This document shows, one piece after another, positions 62,887 through 64,000 of a DNA stretch of 64,000 bases (position 1 is its first letter; each line of letters begins with the position of its first letter). The stretch covers positions 124,001 to 188,000 of the forward strand of contig NZ_PVBN01000005.1 of assembly GCF_002968635.1 (NCBI RefSeq). The letters run 5' to 3'. The notes under the pieces are model-generated. The model searched no databases, was not told where the DNA came from, and saw only the letters and a program-made list of their open reading frames with translations. A program made the position numbers and the translations under genes. This DNA comes from Neorhizobium alkalisoli. GTDB taxonomy: Bacteria; Pseudomonadota; Alphaproteobacteria; Rhizobiales; Rhizobiaceae.

Positions 62887-62914
62887 ATTCGGCCGCGACG
62901 GATCGCGGCCGAAT
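62887..62914 (-). terminator. Hairpin behind the Pro-rich membrane protein gene
   Basis: Perfect 12-bp stem ATTCGGCCGCGA / TCGCGGCCGAAT with a four-base loop, 18 bp beyond the stop codon at 62932. The T-run on the minus strand starts about 20 bp later, so efficiency is unclear. Confidence 0.55.
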
Positions 62915-62931
62915 GATGCCGATAGCGGCTC

Positions 62932-63267
62932 TTATGGGTTGTTGTTGGCAGGAGCGCCCGCGGGCGGTGTCGGGGCCGGCGGATTGGCAGGATTGGCCGA
63001 AGGCGCGGCATTCGGATTTTCCGGCGTCGTGCTGGCTGCAGGTGGCGTCGCCGTCTGTTCCGCCGGCGGATCCGTCGCCTCGCCCCACCATTCCGCAGCA
63101 CCCCATGCGAACAGCGCGAGAACGAGGCCGGCCACCAGCACGATCAGGACTGGCGAGCCTTTTCGTCCCTGACGGGCTTCCGTCGCGCTCATCGGTTCCT
63201 CCACGGAAGAACCGGTAAGGTTTGGGCGGCGGTCTGCAGGCTCCTTGGGATCGAAACGGGTGTTCAT
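62932..63267 (-). CDS. Single-span membrane protein with Pro/Ala/Asn-rich tail
   Basis: A 111-residue protein: a polar N-terminus (about 1-38), one membrane segment (LIVLVAGLVLALFAWGAAEW, about 41-60) and a 50-residue tail made almost only of Pro, Ala, Thr and Asn (ENPNAAPSANPANPPAPTPP). The tail is periplasmic if the N-terminus is inside. The start at 63267 has AAGGAGCG upstream. Similar proteins with variable tails are frequent in rhizobia; function is unknown. Confidence 0.75.
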   Translation of the reverse strand: MNTRFDPKEPADRRPNLTGSSVEEPMSATEARQGRKGSPVLIVLVAGLVLALFAWGAAEWWGEATDPPAEQTATPPAASTTPENPNAAPSANPANPPAPTPPAGAPANNNP

Positions 63268-63344
63268 GATTTCGCTCCTTGTCTGCCGGAATGCCCGGCT
63301 CTTGCGCAAGAAACGGCCTTGGAATGGGAATGTTCCGACGAGGA

Positions 63345-64000
63345 TCAGTAGCCGGAGCGGCGGTCGACGACGTTTTGCAATGGCTCGCCCTTCTCATGAC
63401 GTTCCATCTGGGCCTGCGCATTGCGGAAGAGCGCCCGGACATCAGAGGCCGAAGCGGCATGCGGCGTGACGATGACGTTCTCCATCCGCCACAAGGGGCT
63501 GTCCGTCGGCAGCGGCTCCTTTTCGAACACATCGAGCGACGCGCCGCCGAGAACTCCGGCCTCAAGTGCGGCGACAACGTCGGCCTCGACCTGGCTGCCC
63601 CCACGGCCGGCATTGATGAAGACCGGCCTTGCGAGCGCCCCACCCTGCCGAAGCCTGGAAAACAGCGCCGCGTTGAAGATACCATGCGTATCCGGCGTCA
63701 GAGGCAGAAGACCGACGAGTATGTCCGTCCTGGAGAGGAATGCGTCCAGTTCGCCACCATCGAACGTCTCGATGCCGTCGATCACCTTCCTGCTGCGCGA
63801 CCAGCCGATGACGTTGAAGCCCATGATCTTCAGCTTCCTAGCCGAGTCCTGCCCGAGCACGCCGAGGCCCATCACTCCGACTGTCAGATCCTTTGCTTCC
63901 GGTTGCGAAAGTTCGCGCCACTGCCGCTCGCGCTGCTGCTTCAGATAGGCCGGCACCTGACGCAGATGGCTCAAGGCCTGCAGCACCACCCACTCGCTCA
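63345..64000 (-). CDS. D-2-hydroxyacid dehydrogenase, GhrA-like, N-terminal part missing
   Basis: The gene enters from the right edge; about 218 C-terminal codons are present. The Rossmann motif GVMGLGVLGQDSARKL, the catalytic Arg in INAGRGGS, Glu in DVFEKEPLP and His in VTPHAAS match glyoxylate/hydroxypyruvate reductases (GhrA). Upstream codons at the edge (SEWVVLQALSHLRQ) are also family-like, so the true start lies beyond 64000. It reduces glyoxylate or hydroxypyruvate with NADPH. The substrate preference cannot be decided. Confidence 0.85.
   Translation of the reverse strand, partial: SEWVVLQALSHLRQVPAYLKQQRERQWRELSQPEAKDLTVGVMGLGVLGQDSARKLKIMGFNVIGWSRSRKVIDGIETFDGGELDAFLSRTDILVGLLPLTPDTHGIFNAALFSRLRQGGALARPVFINAGRGGSQVEADVVAALEAGVLGGASLDVFEKEPLPTDSPLWRMENVIVTPHAASASDVRALFRNAQAQMERHEKGEPLQNVVDRRSGY

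Overview
The window is chromosomal DNA of an alphaproteobacterium of the Rhizobiaceae (Rhizobium / Agrobacterium / Ensifer / Neorhizobium group). The evidence is the overall protein character, the high GC content, a complete tad/cpa Flp pilus locus of rhizobial order, a rhizobial-type manB-manC pair and a dense gene layout with many ATGA-type overlaps. The genus cannot be fixed from sequence inspection alone. I saw no insertion sequence, prophage, CRISPR array, rRNA or origin; there is one tRNA gene, tRNA-Ser(GGA).

Region by region. 1-1.8 kb: end of a TRAP-transporter receptor gene, then cspA, a small unknown gene, rpsU and another small unknown gene, closed by a bidirectional terminator. 1.8-12.9 kb: accessory transport and regulation (three MFS transporters, a TetR regulator, an XRE-cupin regulator, a GNAT acetyltransferase, a DUF1772-like protein, a secreted alpha/beta hydrolase), then lepA and a YidB-like gene. 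12.9-15.5 kb: a patchy segment with a possibly frameshifted small gene, an NTF2-like gene, a truncated GYD-domain gene remnant, ridA, an intact GYD gene and a striking triple operator. 15.5-20.9 kb: an aromatic-acid module with a MarR regulator (MobR-like), 3-hydroxybenzoate 4-monooxygenase (MobA), TetR, a LigI-like amidohydrolase and a BUG-type solute receptor. 20.9-27.4 kb: the five-gene leucine/isovalerate degradation operon (liuA-B-D-E-C order), nearly all genes overlapping. 27.4-30.7 kb: a secreted unknown, NlpC/P60 peptidase, a MarR-like regulator and an M17 aminopeptidase.

30.8-42.9 kb: the tad/cpa locus. One leftward unit runs from the Flp pilin through cpaA-B-C-D-E-F, tadB and tadC. 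tadD converges on it from the left, and a divergent unit on the right carries a secretin-N-domain protein and two TadE-type pseudopilins. CtrA-like TTAA-N7-TTAA boxes (imperfect) recur in its intergenic regions. 43.0-54.7 kb: a nucleoside uptake and salvage island. deoB-add-upp run rightward; a BMP-family nucleoside receptor, its ABC ATPase, two permeases, cdd and punA run leftward, followed by deoC-deoA. Together these would import nucleosides, deaminate and phosphorolyse them, and feed pentose phosphates to glycolysis and bases to salvage.

55-64 kb: tRNA-Ser(GGA), small envelope proteins, manB-manC and a nucleotide-sugar epimerase (surface polysaccharide precursors), a stand-alone receiver protein, a DUF1236-like secreted protein behind a possible EcfG stress promoter, pncB, a Pro/Ala-rich membrane protein, and the start-truncated end of a GhrA-type hydroxyacid dehydrogenase at the right edge.

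I found no obviously new multi-gene system. The parts most worth a second look are the triple palindromic operator over the ridA promoter with no adjacent regulator, the GYD gene remnant beside it, the MobR-like operator at mobA, a 23-residue membrane peptide gene behind tadC, and the shared CtrA-like boxes.
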